The notes under the pieces: generated by a model
Databases searched by the model: none
Told to the model about the DNA's origin: nothing
The model's input: only the letters and a program-made list of their open reading frames with translations
Shown here: one piece after another, positions 24,038 through 36,007 of the stretch
Layout: the number at the start of each line of letters is the position of its first letter
Position numbering within the stretch: the first letter of the stretch is position 1
Source: Seison nebaliae
Taxonomy: Eukaryota > Rotifera > Pararotatoria > Seisonacea > Seisonidae
Length of the DNA stretch: 48,545 bases
Assembly (NCBI GenBank): GCA_023231475.1
Contig: JALJEE010002829.1
Location: 1-48,545 of the forward strand
Direction of reading: 5' to 3'
Made by a program: the position numbers and the translations under genes

Positions 24038-24991
24038 ATGGCTCTAGTCGAATTATGTTTCGTCTTGATACTTCTCTTATATTTCCTCCTCGGAATTGCC
24101 ATGGTATTGAGTGGCATAATGATTATAAGAAGTGACTCAGAGATTGGTATATATCTCTATAAGGCCATTACGATGGTAATTGAAAGTTTTAATTATGAGT
24201 TGAAAAAACTGAAGCTTAATTCATTATTCAATGTAGCACATCCGGATGATCAATCGACAGCTACTTATCTTCTCCTATCCGTTTATATAGCAATTGGAGC
24301 ATTTCTCATATTTTTGAGTATTGCTGTTTGTGCCTCACTTTGTACCAATCCGGCAATAGCGCCATTGAAAGCGTCATTCTCCGCATTCCTCTTATCATCC
24401 ATTTACTTGTTTGTCCTCTTTATTATCATGATTGCATTATGTGTCGGTTTCGGTTCAACTAATGTACTTCACAAAAACTTTCGACATATGTATATGGTAA
24501 GTAAGAATAGTTTGCGATCGCGAACTATCGAATGGGCTGCTTCAGTCGAAAGAGGTTCTCTTCCTTCTTATTTTCTTTGATTCTAAGTTCTTTAATTTTT
24601 ATATTTTTAAATTTTCAAATTTTTTAATATTCATATTTTGTCTATAGAAATGGTTTGTAAAGGAATTCATAGGACAACCAGATTTATAAAATCATCGTCT
24701 GAATTCGGAATAAAGAAATGTGACGAAGTTCTCTACAAACGATTTACCAATGTCAATCTCTTATTAATTCTCTCGTCAACGGCCGGTCTAGCACTTACGT
24801 TCATTGGAGGATTGTTGACTCTGTTCGTTGTGAAACGATACATGAACACTTCGGATGAGATAGAAACCACAACGAAATTAGCCGAACGCGACATAGTTAC
24901 AAGAATTGACGCGGAATATTTCGGTGATGAAGAAACGAAGAAATATGCATCCGGAAATTTGAAGGCAAGTGATCCGGCAGTTAAACAATGA
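24038..24991 (+). CDS. Four-pass membrane protein (tetraspan type)
   Basis: The predicted exons are 24038-24554 and 24648-24991 (intron 93 nt, phase 1), giving 286 residues. Four hydrophobic helices are clear: about 5-29 (LCFVLILLLYFLLGIAMVLSG), 81-104, 115-142 and 215-240 (LLLILSSTAGLALTFIGGLL). The pattern short N-terminus, small loop between helices 2 and 3 and large loop before helix 4 resembles tetraspanins. The large loop lacks the CCG motif, and only two Cys are visible there (EMVCKG and IKKCDE), so it is at best a divergent member. A GTAAGT sequence at about 24497 is an alternative donor, but using it would end the frame 13 codons later, so I prefer the GTTCTC donor at 24555. Poly-A signal near 25079. 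Confidence 0.65.
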
Positions 24992-25150
24992 GAACATGTT
25001 CAGAAGAAGTTGTCTCTTTTTCCGTTCTTTTTTTGTTCGTTATGAAAAGAAAGTTCTAAAGAATTTTATTTGTAATTTTAATAAATTTTCATCAAGTTTC
25101 TTCCGTTTTTTTTTAAAAATTCACTGAAAATGATTCAGTAAATTTGGTAT

Positions 25151-25444
25151 TCAAAGAAATTTCTTGTTCATCCAAATCATTTCTTCGCCACTAACGTCGT
25201 CGTTGATTGAACGGTCATAAACTTCATAATTTCGTTTACCATATCGAGGAATATAATTGGGATTCAATGTCTTCAACAGAACCATTTGTCTCAGATATTC
25301 TTTCTGTGCAGTCGTCAATCGTTTGCCCAACGAGGATTTCCGTTTTTCCAAATATTCGTTTTGTGCCCAACTGAATTGGATGAGCATGACGGTGAATAGG
25401 AGAAGAATTGTGGCAGTTCTCAACCGAAATGGAAAGAATGACAT
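25151..25444 (-). CDS. Neuropeptide precursor yielding a -YIPRYamide peptide
   Basis: The 97-residue product has the full layout of a neuropeptide prohormone. A signal peptide covers residues 1-27/28 (hydrophobic core ATILLLFTVMLIQFSWA). Then come KR (34-35), KSSL-GKR (36-42), a 26-residue peptide (43-68) that begins LTTAQKEY and ends NPNYIPRY, an amidation-plus-cleavage GKR (69-71), and a 26-residue acidic tail. Predicted secreted products are KSSL-amide and the long PRY-amide. The C-terminus can be compared with NPY/NPF peptides (RPRF/Y-amide, similar length) and with PRX-amides such as pyrokinin/CAPA; neither fits perfectly. The start was chosen at the Met that begins the signal peptide, 31 codons inside a longer frame. 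It lies convergent to the tetraspan gene. Confidence 0.75.
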   Translation of the reverse strand: MSFFPFRLRTATILLLFTVMLIQFSWAQNEYLEKRKSSLGKRLTTAQKEYLRQMVLLKTLNPNYIPRYGKRNYEVYDRSINDDVSGEEMIWMNKKFL

Positions 25445-25869
25445 TATCACAATATGATGAATATAAAATTCTGTGAGAGAAGATGAAAGAAGATGAACAG
25501 AAAGAATAAGAAGATTATTATCATTCAAATTATTCACTAGATAAATGATCAGTCGTTGATATAAAAATGATAATTTTAATTATAATTCATCAATACGAAT
25601 AAAATCGATGGAATTAACTGATAAAAGTTTTTATATATATTTCAGATAAGTCGAATGTTCTTTTAGTTTAAATAGAAAAAATGTTGATTTGCTTCTGATG
25701 TGAACGGATGTCTGCCATCGTCGATGATTCTCATGAACATTTTTTAATTAATCCTTCACTCTCATAACTCAAACTTATCAATCAGTAAATAATAGAGAAT
25801 TATCAAATAGTAAGAGAAGATTTTTATTAGAACAAAATTAAAATCACCCGAAGACAAATTAATTTCCGC
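25445..25869. other. Spacer between neuropeptide and methyltransferase genes
   Basis: AT-rich DNA holding the neuropeptide gene's upstream region and the 3' end of the methyltransferase gene, both on the minus strand. Nothing else was recognised. Confidence 0.4.
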
Positions 25870-28800
25870 TTAATCAATTTTCCTTTTTTCCACATCTGGA
25901 AATAATTCTCGTTTCATGTCTTCTAATTTCTCATCATCCTCTTTACCTATGTCACGACGAGCGATCGGTATAGATGCCAATGTCGATTTCGTATACGAAA
26001 TATTTGGGAGATCATTCTCGTGAAGGAAATGATTACTTGTCACCCACTCATCCAATATCATCGAATCATATGAAGGAATTCGTTTCTTGATATGACCCTC
26101 AACTTTTTTCAATTTCTCTTTTAACTTCAATTCATTGTCATTCAACAACTTCTTCAAAATCTCCAGAGATTCATCGATAATTTGATTAGCGATCAATTCG
26201 ATATCGATGAGATTATCGGGAAAAATTGAAGAATATCGACGGAAAACAATTTTCAAAAATTCTTTCTTTGCACAAATTTCTTCTAATGAATTTAACTGAT
26301 TTAATTCTCGTACAATTCGAAATGATTCCCATTCGTCCTCCTTCCTATGGAAATAATTTACTAGAAATTTCGTTCTTTCCAATAATTTTCCATCAATATG
26401 ATTCTTTATAAGAATATCGTCCTCAATCGATATCTCTTCTAATTCTTTCTCAATTATTTCTGACGATGTGGTTGTTGTTGTTGTTGTTGAATTGACAATA
26501 TCAGTTCGATAATCTTGTTCTGCCACGATTACTTCGTTTGTTCGACATTCCATTTTCAAATTCTCATCATTCTTCTTATCCGTAACGAAAGTTGAGATTG
26601 GTAATATATTTTCTTTAATAGTATTTTGTACGAAAAGATGATTGAAACTTTTCAACAAATTACTCAGAACGAAATCACGAGCAATGGAATTATGATCGAT
26701 AATCAAATTGATGAGGAAAATTCCTGTGAAATTTCAAAATTTCCAATTCGAAAGATATTTTAAAAGAAAACCTTTAATTTCTAATAATTTCGAATATTTT
26801 TCAATTATATCAATCTGGATAAATGATTCCAATGGAGAGATTAATGGTACACCATTCTCTTTCGAGAAAACATCCAAAATTATCACATCAAATTTCAATT
26901 CTTCAATCAAATAAAAAATTTTTCATCGAAAAATAAAATTTCCAACTTTTTCCAATTCCTTCATCCAAATATTCTAATCCATCCTTTATAATCACTTTCG
27001 ATCGTTTATTCTTCGTCAATCCGAAATATTTCACAGCAACATATTCCGTCGATTTATCGATATCGATTGACGTGATTTCACTCTGATTGTAAAACGATAA
27101 GAAAATTTAATTGAAAATTATTGATTAACTTTTGGATAGAGATTATATAAATAAGTGGTCAAAACTCCACCACCCAATCCCAAAACGAGAATTTTCAAAG
27201 GAAATTCTGAAAAATAAAATAAAATTATAAATTTGATATTTAATATGAATTTGATGTTGATAACGGAAAGAATACTTCATGAAAATGGTATTGAGAACAG
27301 CCGAATAATAATCGGAGGAGTTGAAAAGCATTGTGGAATAATCAGGAATATATTTCGATTGTTCATATTTTTCGAAAATGGCATTTGTCTTTTGTAAATT
27401 ATTTTGAAGTTTTCCTTTTTGTTTCTTTTTTGATTTTTTATCTGATAAATTAAAAATTAAAATAAATGAGAATGAAATTGATTAGAATGTATAGAACTTC
27501 CTTCGAATTTTCTTTTCAAAATAATTTCACTTTGAACGAAAGATGAATGATTTTTGAAAATGAATCGTCGAGTAAATCGATCAGGATGTTCGAGTGAAAC
27601 GATATCGAATACCATCCATTCTCCATTCATTTCACTTTGTCCACTCTCCAATATATTACGTTCGTCGATATCTGATGATAATGTGAGAAATGGAATCTAT
27701 ATGAAAAAATTAGAATTTTCTCAGGAATTATCACAGAATAAATTTTGATGGAAACTTGATCGTTCTGACAAGTGGATGGAAGAAATTGACGAACGATATT
27801 GAACAAATCCTCTTTCAAATCGTCCATTGTCAATGCCACTTTCTTCGCTTTCACATCCAACATTTGAACGATTGCTAATCTGTCGAATTTCGTCTCATTC
27901 CTCAAATTCTCTCGACCACTTTCACTCATAAACATATTTTCCGTTTCACTTTTAAATCGTTTCAAATTATTTATAAAAAATTATTTAAATTTTAAATTAA
28001 AATATTTTTAATTTTAAAAACCGTCCAAATGGTACGACTAGTGTGGCATATGTATTGAGACGTTTGCGTTGAGCGTCGACGATGTAAACGATGAAATTCG
28101 GTTTATTCATTTGACGATCTGTTTCACTTCGATAATATTCAAGACGTTCCTGAAATTTATTCTTTCTCATATTTCTAATGAATTGAGGAAATTGAAAAAT
28201 GTATTTAAGAAGTGGAACGGCATATTCAATCGATAAATGAGATTGGAGAGATTTTGTAATTCTCTGATTCTTTCGATAATGTCGTTAAATCCGAAAAATT
28301 CCTGCGAACTACAATTCTCATCTTTACCATCTGATGATAAAATGTATAATGATACCGGCTGAAAATTAATGAGAAAATATTGAAGGAATTGAAGGAATTG
28401 ATGAATGAGAACTTTTTGTATGGAGACGGTAGATAATCTGGTGATGATAATAATGAAAACGGGATATTGAGAACATTTGATGGTTTTCCGTTTGGTATCG
28501 ATAGGAATCATATAAATTTTCATAATATAATTCCTTTCCCGAATAAATAAAATGTTAATGATGTTAAAACGAAATTTAAAACTTGTTGAAGAAGAAATGT
28601 AAAAGTGCTTGAATGTTGTGCGTTTGGAGGAGTGACACACAAATATATCGTCCGAAATGTGTTTTGAGAGTTCGTTGAATTTCATTGAACATTCCTTTGA
28701 TGATTAGTCGATTATTCTGATTATCATTTGGCATTAATGCATCAAATGTTCCTTTGTCAAGAATGACATCGATGGAATTATCGTCATATGTCATCTGTTG

Positions 28801-29223
28801 TAATGGATGATATTTAAAATAATTGATTAAAAATAAATCGATTTGACTTTCGTCACGTCCATCACTTGAAATTTGAGTTGTGAATTATTTTTATAAATCT
28901 TCTTCATTTTCATTATCACTTTCTCACTTATGTCGATATTGTCGATAATTAAAGAGGAATATTTTCCGTTACATCCTTTTACGATATCGGCACTAAGAGT
29001 CGAATCACCACAACCAATGGAGAGGGCTTTGTCATTGGAACGAAGAAATCGATTAATTATCCATCCTAATAATTGATAATTGCCATACCTGAACGAAGGA
29101 TAAAAGAAGGAAATTTGAAATAGAAAACCATTCGAAGGCGTCAGATGTGTTTCGTTTGGTGAAGAATTGATCCCAATATTCTTTCGAAGTGAATTCATCG
29201 GAAGTTTTCGGAAGAATATTCAT
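25870..29223 (-). CDS. EEF1AKNMT: eEF1A lysine and N-terminal methyltransferase (METTL13) with long C-terminal extension
   Basis: METTL13 methylates eEF1A at Lys55 and at its N-terminus using two methyltransferase domains. The predicted 13 exons are 29129-29223, 28848-29088, 28583-28794, 28428-28533, 28219-28358, 28022-28174, 27756-27948, 27498-27696, 27265-27441, 27130-27206, 26947-27082, 26772-26900 and 25870-26723. They sum to 904 codons and all phases agree. The N-terminus MNILPKTSDEF matches the human start. Domain 1 has SIGCGDS (about 54-60), NIDIS and VILDKGTFDAL. The linker has RFTRRFIFKNHSSFVQSE. Domain 2 has KILVLGLGGG (about 510-520), IDIDKS and KDGLEYL, ending in FLINLIID. Human METTL13 has 699 residues; here about 240 residues after domain 2 (Thr run, then charged helices, ELFPDVEKRK at the end) have no counterpart that I recognise. 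Introns are 40-73 nt. Confidence 0.9.
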
Positions 29224-29241
29224 CGGAGAAAAAATATTCAA

Positions 29242-30006
29242 TAATTATATATGAAGATCTAGATTCTAGAGAGAATTATTTTTGAGTAAAATTAAATTTT
29301 TTATAATACAACAAATTAGAATATTCATCGAATAGAATCGATGGATGAAATGAAATGAGAGATAATGTGGAAATGTGATTGGAATCGAAGAAGATGATAA
29401 TGGATATCGTTTAAAGGAGAAGATAAAGCACGATATGAAAGTCATAAATATGAGTGTTCTTCTTCTTGTTGTTGTTGTTGAAGCGCCAAATTTTGTATAA
29501 AAAACTGAATTATTAATCAAAAAAATTTTAGAAAAGAAAAATTTCTTTTAAAAAAAAATAGATAAAAAAATAGAAGATAAATAAAGAGGAATCGATTGAA
29601 TCATATCCAATTCCCGCACATCTTTCTTTACCCAATGCAAATTGATGTCGACACATCTGATTAAGTGCAAGGAGAAATTGTGTGTGTGTTGTGTGTGTTA
29701 AACAGGTGAACCGGAATAAAATGGATATCGAACAAGAAATAATTGTGAAATGATTCAACATCGGATTGAGATCAAATTGCTGAAATTAATATGTTCTTTA
29801 ACGATTTATACAGGAAATCTAATGAACATCGTTTTAAAATTTGAAACAAATACAATTTCCCGTAATAAATGACGCCGTCTTCCTGTTGTTTATTTGTTTT
29901 GCGTGTGAAGTGTGTGAAGTAGATTCGTGACGAATAGAGAAAGAACAGAAGAGAATTAACGAGACAATTCACTTCATTAAAATTTCAATCTATTTATTTT
30001 AATTAT
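29242..30006. other. Spacer with possible unassigned minus-strand exons
   Basis: Two minus-strand open stretches are weakly protein-like. Near 29585-29670 there is QMCRHQFALGKERCAGIG followed by YDSIDSS, preceded by a CAG that could be a splice acceptor. Near 29400-29500 there is a frame with a (CAA)n-encoded repeat. They could be exons of an unrecognised small gene, or upstream or 3' UTR sequence of neighbours. No family was assigned. Confidence 0.25.
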
Positions 30007-32442
30007 TTAGACGGCAACTTCATAATTTTTATCCTTTACTGATCGTGATCGATGATTTCCGTCACTACTCTTACTACCGTTATTCTTGTTGTTGTTGTTG
30101 TTGTTGTTTTTGGTAATGATTGACATAGAATGTTTTGGAATGAAATGAATCGATTCTTCATTTGCATATTTCATTCTCATATTATGTGGCAACGGATAAT
30201 TGTCGCCTGTCCATTCCTGAGGATTTCTCGGATATAAATCAGTTCTATGGACGTTAGTAGCGATGTAATTATTCGGTGTACGTTGTTTGACTCTTCGTGA
30301 TTGAGGTGCCACATAGAAATCGTTGGGCGGCCATTGAACTTTACTTCTATCCGAATAATTCGTATTGAAATTCATCGATCGAATTTTATTATTCGATTGA
30401 ACTGACGACGTTGACGGATGAATATATATCGGCTTGTTTAATTCCCTGTTCGTCAAATGAGTACCAGTTCGTTGACTATATTTCACCATCGTCTTATTAT
30501 CCGTTTTATCCGATATTTCGGACATGTCACGTTTAGACGTTCGAACTCTTTCAAAATTTCCTTCTTCATTCATCGATGGAATATTCGATTTATATAAATT
30601 ATGATTCTAAAAAAATCGTTTGAAATTAATTTATAAAAATTTAATATATATATTAATATTTAAAAATTTAACTTTGTCTATAACTATATTGTTGTTATTG
30701 TTGTTATTATTATTATTTCTATTTTTCCAATATGTTGTATCGTTCAACGATTTACTTCCTTTAATTAATTCGAATTTCGGATCGTTGTCAACTTCCGCTG
30801 GAAACATTTGGGGAAAATTATGGTTGTTGTTGTTGTTGTAAGTGGAAGTATTACCATGTGAAATGGATGGTAGATTGACAGGAAAATGTGGTGGGACAAT
30901 ATCATCTTTTCGTTCGTAAACGGCGAAAACGACGTCGTTATCGTTCCGATTTTTCTCGTGATCGATAATTCGAAGTTTCTTCTTTTTATTTGATCGATCG
31001 AAACGTCGTTCTTTTTTCGATGATATGGACGTATCGTGAATCGGATGAAAATCTTGAGCTTCGGCATCGATTTGAATTTTCGTCGGATCTCGATGATGTT
31101 CATATTTTTTTGGGATTTTCGATTGAAGTTGTTGAATTGGAGTGAATTCGTTAACGAAGTCTTGACTACAACTTTTTGTCATTTGATTGGAATTTTGGAC
31201 GATAAGTGGATCGGTCAAATCTCTTTCCTCCTCATTTCCCACAACAATTTCAATATCGCTAATTCGTTTCATATCTCTCATTTCATAACATTCCTCTTTC
31301 TCATTCTTCTGATAGAATTGTTGATCTTTCGTTTCTTGACGGAAAGACGTTCCTGATTTACCTAGTAATTGTCTCGTATTACCAATTTGTTGATCGATAG
31401 ATGCGGTTTCATTGAGAGCGTTTCCTATTGAACCGTCACCGTCATTATTTTGATTCATTAGAACTTTTCCTGATTGATTGTCATTTGATGATTTTATATA
31501 TTTTTTCATTCTCGACGTATTTACCAACGTCGCCGGTTTTATTGGATGTTCTCTCTTTTGATTATCTTTCTGAATGTTATTGTTATTATTGTTTTGATTA
31601 TCGTCACCAGAATTTTGAGTTGGTCGAGTATAAACGATTTTCCCTCGATCTTTTGCTAGACAACGAGCATATAATCGATTATTGGTAGATGAATTAGGGA
31701 ATTGAATAAAGAATGATGAGAAGAAAACATGTGTACAATTCTTCCAACAACCACGATCAAATGGATTATATCCGTTACGGAATTTGCCTGTAACTTGTTC
31801 GTTAGTTGTTCGACCGTTCGCCACGAGATAAAGATGGAATCCGGTCAAACCGATAACGGGCAAAATGATTATACTGAGAACAATGATGAGAACTAATGCA
31901 GCGATGGTTTTAATATCGCTGATATTATCGTAATATGTGACAACATGATTGATGGATATGGCAAGAATCATTGTAATGTGAATAGTGAGTGAGAGGAGAT
32001 ATTGGAAGAAGAAACGATAATTCCTTCGACCCACACAATTATTTAACCAGGGACAATGATGATCGAATTGTTCGATACATTTATTACAAATCGAACAATG
32101 TGACACTCGAGGAGGTCGATAGAAATCGCAAGTGGGACACCATTTCATTTTCACGTTGCTATTTCTAATTTCTACTGTTCGATGGAGTGGTGACCGCAAA
32201 TCTTCTGCAGCATGTTCATCTTTCATCGCTGGCATATATCGTCCTGGATCGCGGAATGTTACCAGGAAGAAATTTGCCGTAACAAACACGGTGATAATAG
32301 TTTGAATGATTAATATGGAACTGTGTACTTCATTCCACACATAATTGGATAAAAATGAGAAATAAACTGTCGTGCCTGCCAAGAATAACATCCAAGAGAC
32401 AATGGCTGGCAAACGATGGACGAACTCGTCACCGAGTGCCAT
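30007..32442 (-). CDS. DHHC palmitoyltransferase of the ZDHHC5/8 group
   Basis: ZDHHC5/8 S-acylate synaptic and signalling proteins at the plasma membrane. The predicted exons are 30673-32442 and 30007-30606 (66-nt intron, phase 0), giving 789 residues; human ZDHHC8 has 765. Four hydrophobic helices flank the Cys-rich domain: about 12-34, 44-66, 145-170 and 178-205. The domain runs from [20 protein letters not shown] to the catalytic DHHC at 127-130 in [14 protein letters not shown]. It is followed by the diagnostic [20 protein letters not shown] and [13 protein letters not shown] of the ZDHHC5/8 clade, which carries the TTxE motif. The long cytosolic tail is disordered with Asn runs. The last residues, YEVAV, form a class II PDZ ligand, as human ZDHHC5/8 end in EISV. 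The start is supported by the alignment of the first helix. Confidence 0.92.
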
Positions 32443-35400
32443 TATGATGGTAATAGATCAATGGGATTCTATTCACCAATGAGAATATGCATTCTTTCTG
32501 CACGAAAATATTTCTGCGCTCAAGTCCTCGAATGTCGAACGAGAAGAACTTGAACGTTATGTCATTCGTATCACTTCTCTTCGTCTCTCTGTCTGGACGA
32601 GTATCTCGAGATTAATTCGTAATTCAGCTACACTCAATCCAAAAGAAAATAAAACGGGAAAATAAAAAAAATTAAAAGAAAAAAATAATTCGCCTAAGAA
32701 AATTGAAAAATAACAAAAAAGAAAAAGAAAAGACAAAATCTTATCACTATATTCAACTTCCCATAAAAGAGCAGTTTAAGTAATTTCTTCCAATTCTTTT
32801 TTATTTATTCTGCTAAAAAGAAATACAGATAATTCACTCCCTCCAATTAGGATGGAAGACAATCAATAAAATTTTCATCATGTCCATGTTGTTCATTTTA
32901 TCACTATTCATTAATATGTCTGACATTATCAAGAAGCTATCATTGTGAGTGATCAAATGATATGCATTCTTCACTTCACGCAATACTCCTATATGAATTT
33001 CAGACAATTTCCAAATTCAAATTTTAAGCTTAATAAATTATTTTAAATCATTTTTGTTTTCCGTTCAACAACTATATCTGTATCTTCCATTGTGATGTGT
33101 ATCTCTTCTGATGAGGATAGCAATTCTCCAATGAATATTTTTATTCTCCTACGGAAACCAGAAAAGAAAATATGATTATTATTCAAACTTTTCCTTTCGT
33201 TCCTCGCACCACATTCCATTCAATTTCCAATACTCTAATATCAACCTGTTACACGCATATCCGCAGGATTAATTTTATCTTCTTTCCTCATCATTATCAT
33301 TCCAAAGAGATAATCTAACAATGTAAATTTTTAATCAAATTAAATAGAAAAAATAAAAATTTTTCATTCTCTCATCAATTTTCTCTAGTAATCTTCTAAA
33401 ATTACAGCCGAATCCTTCACGCCATTATCTGGTCCGATATCTCCTTGTTTTAATTATCTATAGATAATGTTCTTATTATGTTAATTATGTTCATGTTCTT
33501 ATTGAAGATATTCAAATTAATTAACAATTCTCAACCAGTTTCCAATCGAAACAATTGTTTCCAGTGTCCTTGTAAATATCATAAAATATGTAAGTATTTT
33601 GCGATATGAAACGAACATTCTTCGCTTCCACAATTTCTACTGCTTCAAAGAAGAATTAATAAATTTTTACAATTTTCCTTTCAAGCACCAATCGCCCACA
33701 CTAATTTATCGTACTAATTTTTTACGAGTTTAACATTAATCTCTAGGGTGAAACAAATACAAATATCTACCAATACTCAATATCACTGAAAGTTAATTAG
33801 TTGAGGATTCGAACTGAAATTTTGACCACATAATTAATAAAATGAAAATATCAACATACAAATTATTCCGATTGACTATTGATGGAAATATCGAAAATTC
33901 CGATTCGAAACATTTTCAAATAAACTACTATAAAATTGTCGTATTGGCCCGATTATAAGAATAATTATTGTTTCATTCGAAATTATAAGTTGGAAAATTG
34001 AAAATGATCTTTTCATAAAAAATTTAATAGAAAAAATTTTTGCGGAAAAATTAGATATAAATATCATATCGATTGGAATAATAATACATTCCAAATATCT
34101 GAAGAGTAAATGAGAAGTTGATGAAATTAAAAAATTCTGAAGTAGTAAATTAGTAAAATGAGTAAATTTTTATGAGAAAGAATTCCCACTTGACAAACGA
34201 ATGACTAGTGTTAACTTGTCAGGAACAATCGAATTTATGTTATGTGACCCGACCAAAACTTTGACCATTGAACATTTACGAAATAACAAATAACATTAAG
34301 ATGGAAATTAACAGGATAGGACGAATAAAAATAAATATTGGAACTATTTCGTAAGTCCATTTGCTTAACGATTTTGACGATTCCATTATGCAACAATTGT
34401 ATCTAGGGAACTGGTGTAGCTCTGTCTCGGTCCGAATTAAAGAAAGTTAAAATTTATTAATTGGAGAATTAAAACTTCCCAATAACTCGTTTTATGTTTT
34501 GGTATATGTTGTGCATAATAATGTTTTCTTATTAAACGGAAAAGTAAATACAATTTGGTTCATAGGCGACTCGCAGGAACTTTCAGAATTAAAAATAAGG
34601 GAATCATTAAAAAAATGGAGATTAGGCTCGTCGAAACAATGTCGGAAGACATTTAAAGATGTAATCTAAAAAGAATTTTAACCCCGATACCAGAAGGAAA
34701 TGTTTACTATTTTTTATTTGAACTGTATTTTTGAATTGTATTGACTATTTTTATTTTGTGTGGGAGATTGTTGAGTGGTAAGAAAATATTTTGTATTAGA
34801 AAGGAATCTTGTTAGTTTAATTCCATTCTTTTCAATTTCACCAATGGTTAAACGTTTATTTAAAAGCTGATTTAGACACGTTGGCGTCTTTATGTTATTA
34901 GAGTATAATGGTAAGATAGTGGGGGAGTAGTACTTGAAATGGATTTCATTTGGAATTATGTCCAGTCAAATATTACATGAGAGTGAGTAGTATAAGAATG
35001 TGTAAATGGATGATGGAAATTTTTAGGATAATTGAAATTCAATTAGAGAATAAGGAAGAAGAAAATTAAGGAAGATCGGCCACTGGAATAACCTTAGGGT
35101 GAGCAGCTTATTGATAACTATTGTTCATTCTGATGAAATTAAAGACAACAAATTAGGTTAAGTTTAATGGAGTGAAATGTGTAAGAAAAGGGGAGGAATC
35201 ATTTCATAACTTTCCTCAACCGGTTGCTATGACATTAATGACATCATTATCTCTTCCAATTTTTCACTCATTCTCTTATTACCAATTGGTACGTAAGAGA
35301 AAGTGGTGATTGAAGATCGTCGTCTGTTTCATTGTTAGAAAAACAGGTTTTATGTGGAGAATCAATAAAGAAGAATCATCACGAAAAATGTCATTTGTGT

Positions 35401-36007
35401 TCAATTTTCCTTTCAAGATCCCAGTATCCAAAGGCATTCTACCAGTAAACATTATGACCAGAGTTTATTCCAAAAGAAATGATCCAAATCGTTCGACTGA
35501 CCAAGAAGAGGAAAAGAAATTAAAACAATATTCATGTTTCCCTCCAATATCAATTTCCGTCGTCTTCCTCATACAATTAGATATTTTATTCCATCTCCCA
35601 TCGGTAAGTTGCGAACATAAAACTTTTACTTTCAAACGAATTGTTAATATATAATTATTATGATGACGATCAATATCTCGTTCCATATACTGATAATGTT
35701 CCACTTGTTTACGAGAGATTGACTCAGCGAACGTTTCCCGTCGCCGACTAATTGAAGAAAAAGTTCAAACTAGCAACTTTCATAAGTAATGAAGTTTTAT
35801 CCTGTAGATTTCTTTCCTTTTATCTGCGAGTCATTTTTCTGCCACGAAATTACCTTGAATTAATAACTATGTTTGCTTTCATCGCAAATAGAACCAAATT
35901 TAATTTGACAGTTATTAGAATATAATCCATTCTAATGAATTCTCTCAACTTTTTTTTAGAAATTATCAATTTTCTTTTTAGAAAAAAATCGATTCGTTTC
36001 TAGACAA
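32443..36007. other. Intergenic, 3.6 kb; one ambiguous coding-like patch
   Basis: Most of this stretch is AT-rich without recognised genes. The first 250 bases are the upstream region of the ZDHHC gene. Between about 35400 and 35760 both strands read as plausible protein. Plus has a 114-codon frame (35310-35654), then a YYDDDQYLVPYTDNVPLVYE stretch ending at 35751. Minus has FAESISRKQVEHYQYMERD preceded by a pyrimidine-rich TTAG. I could not connect either set with clean splice sites, so no gene is called. Confidence 0.4.

Noticed and set aside
33795-33830. Minus-strand AGTTCGAATCC-like string resembling a tRNA T-loop
   Set aside because: The bases on either side do not pair to make a T-stem, and no acceptor or anticodon arm can be folded around it.
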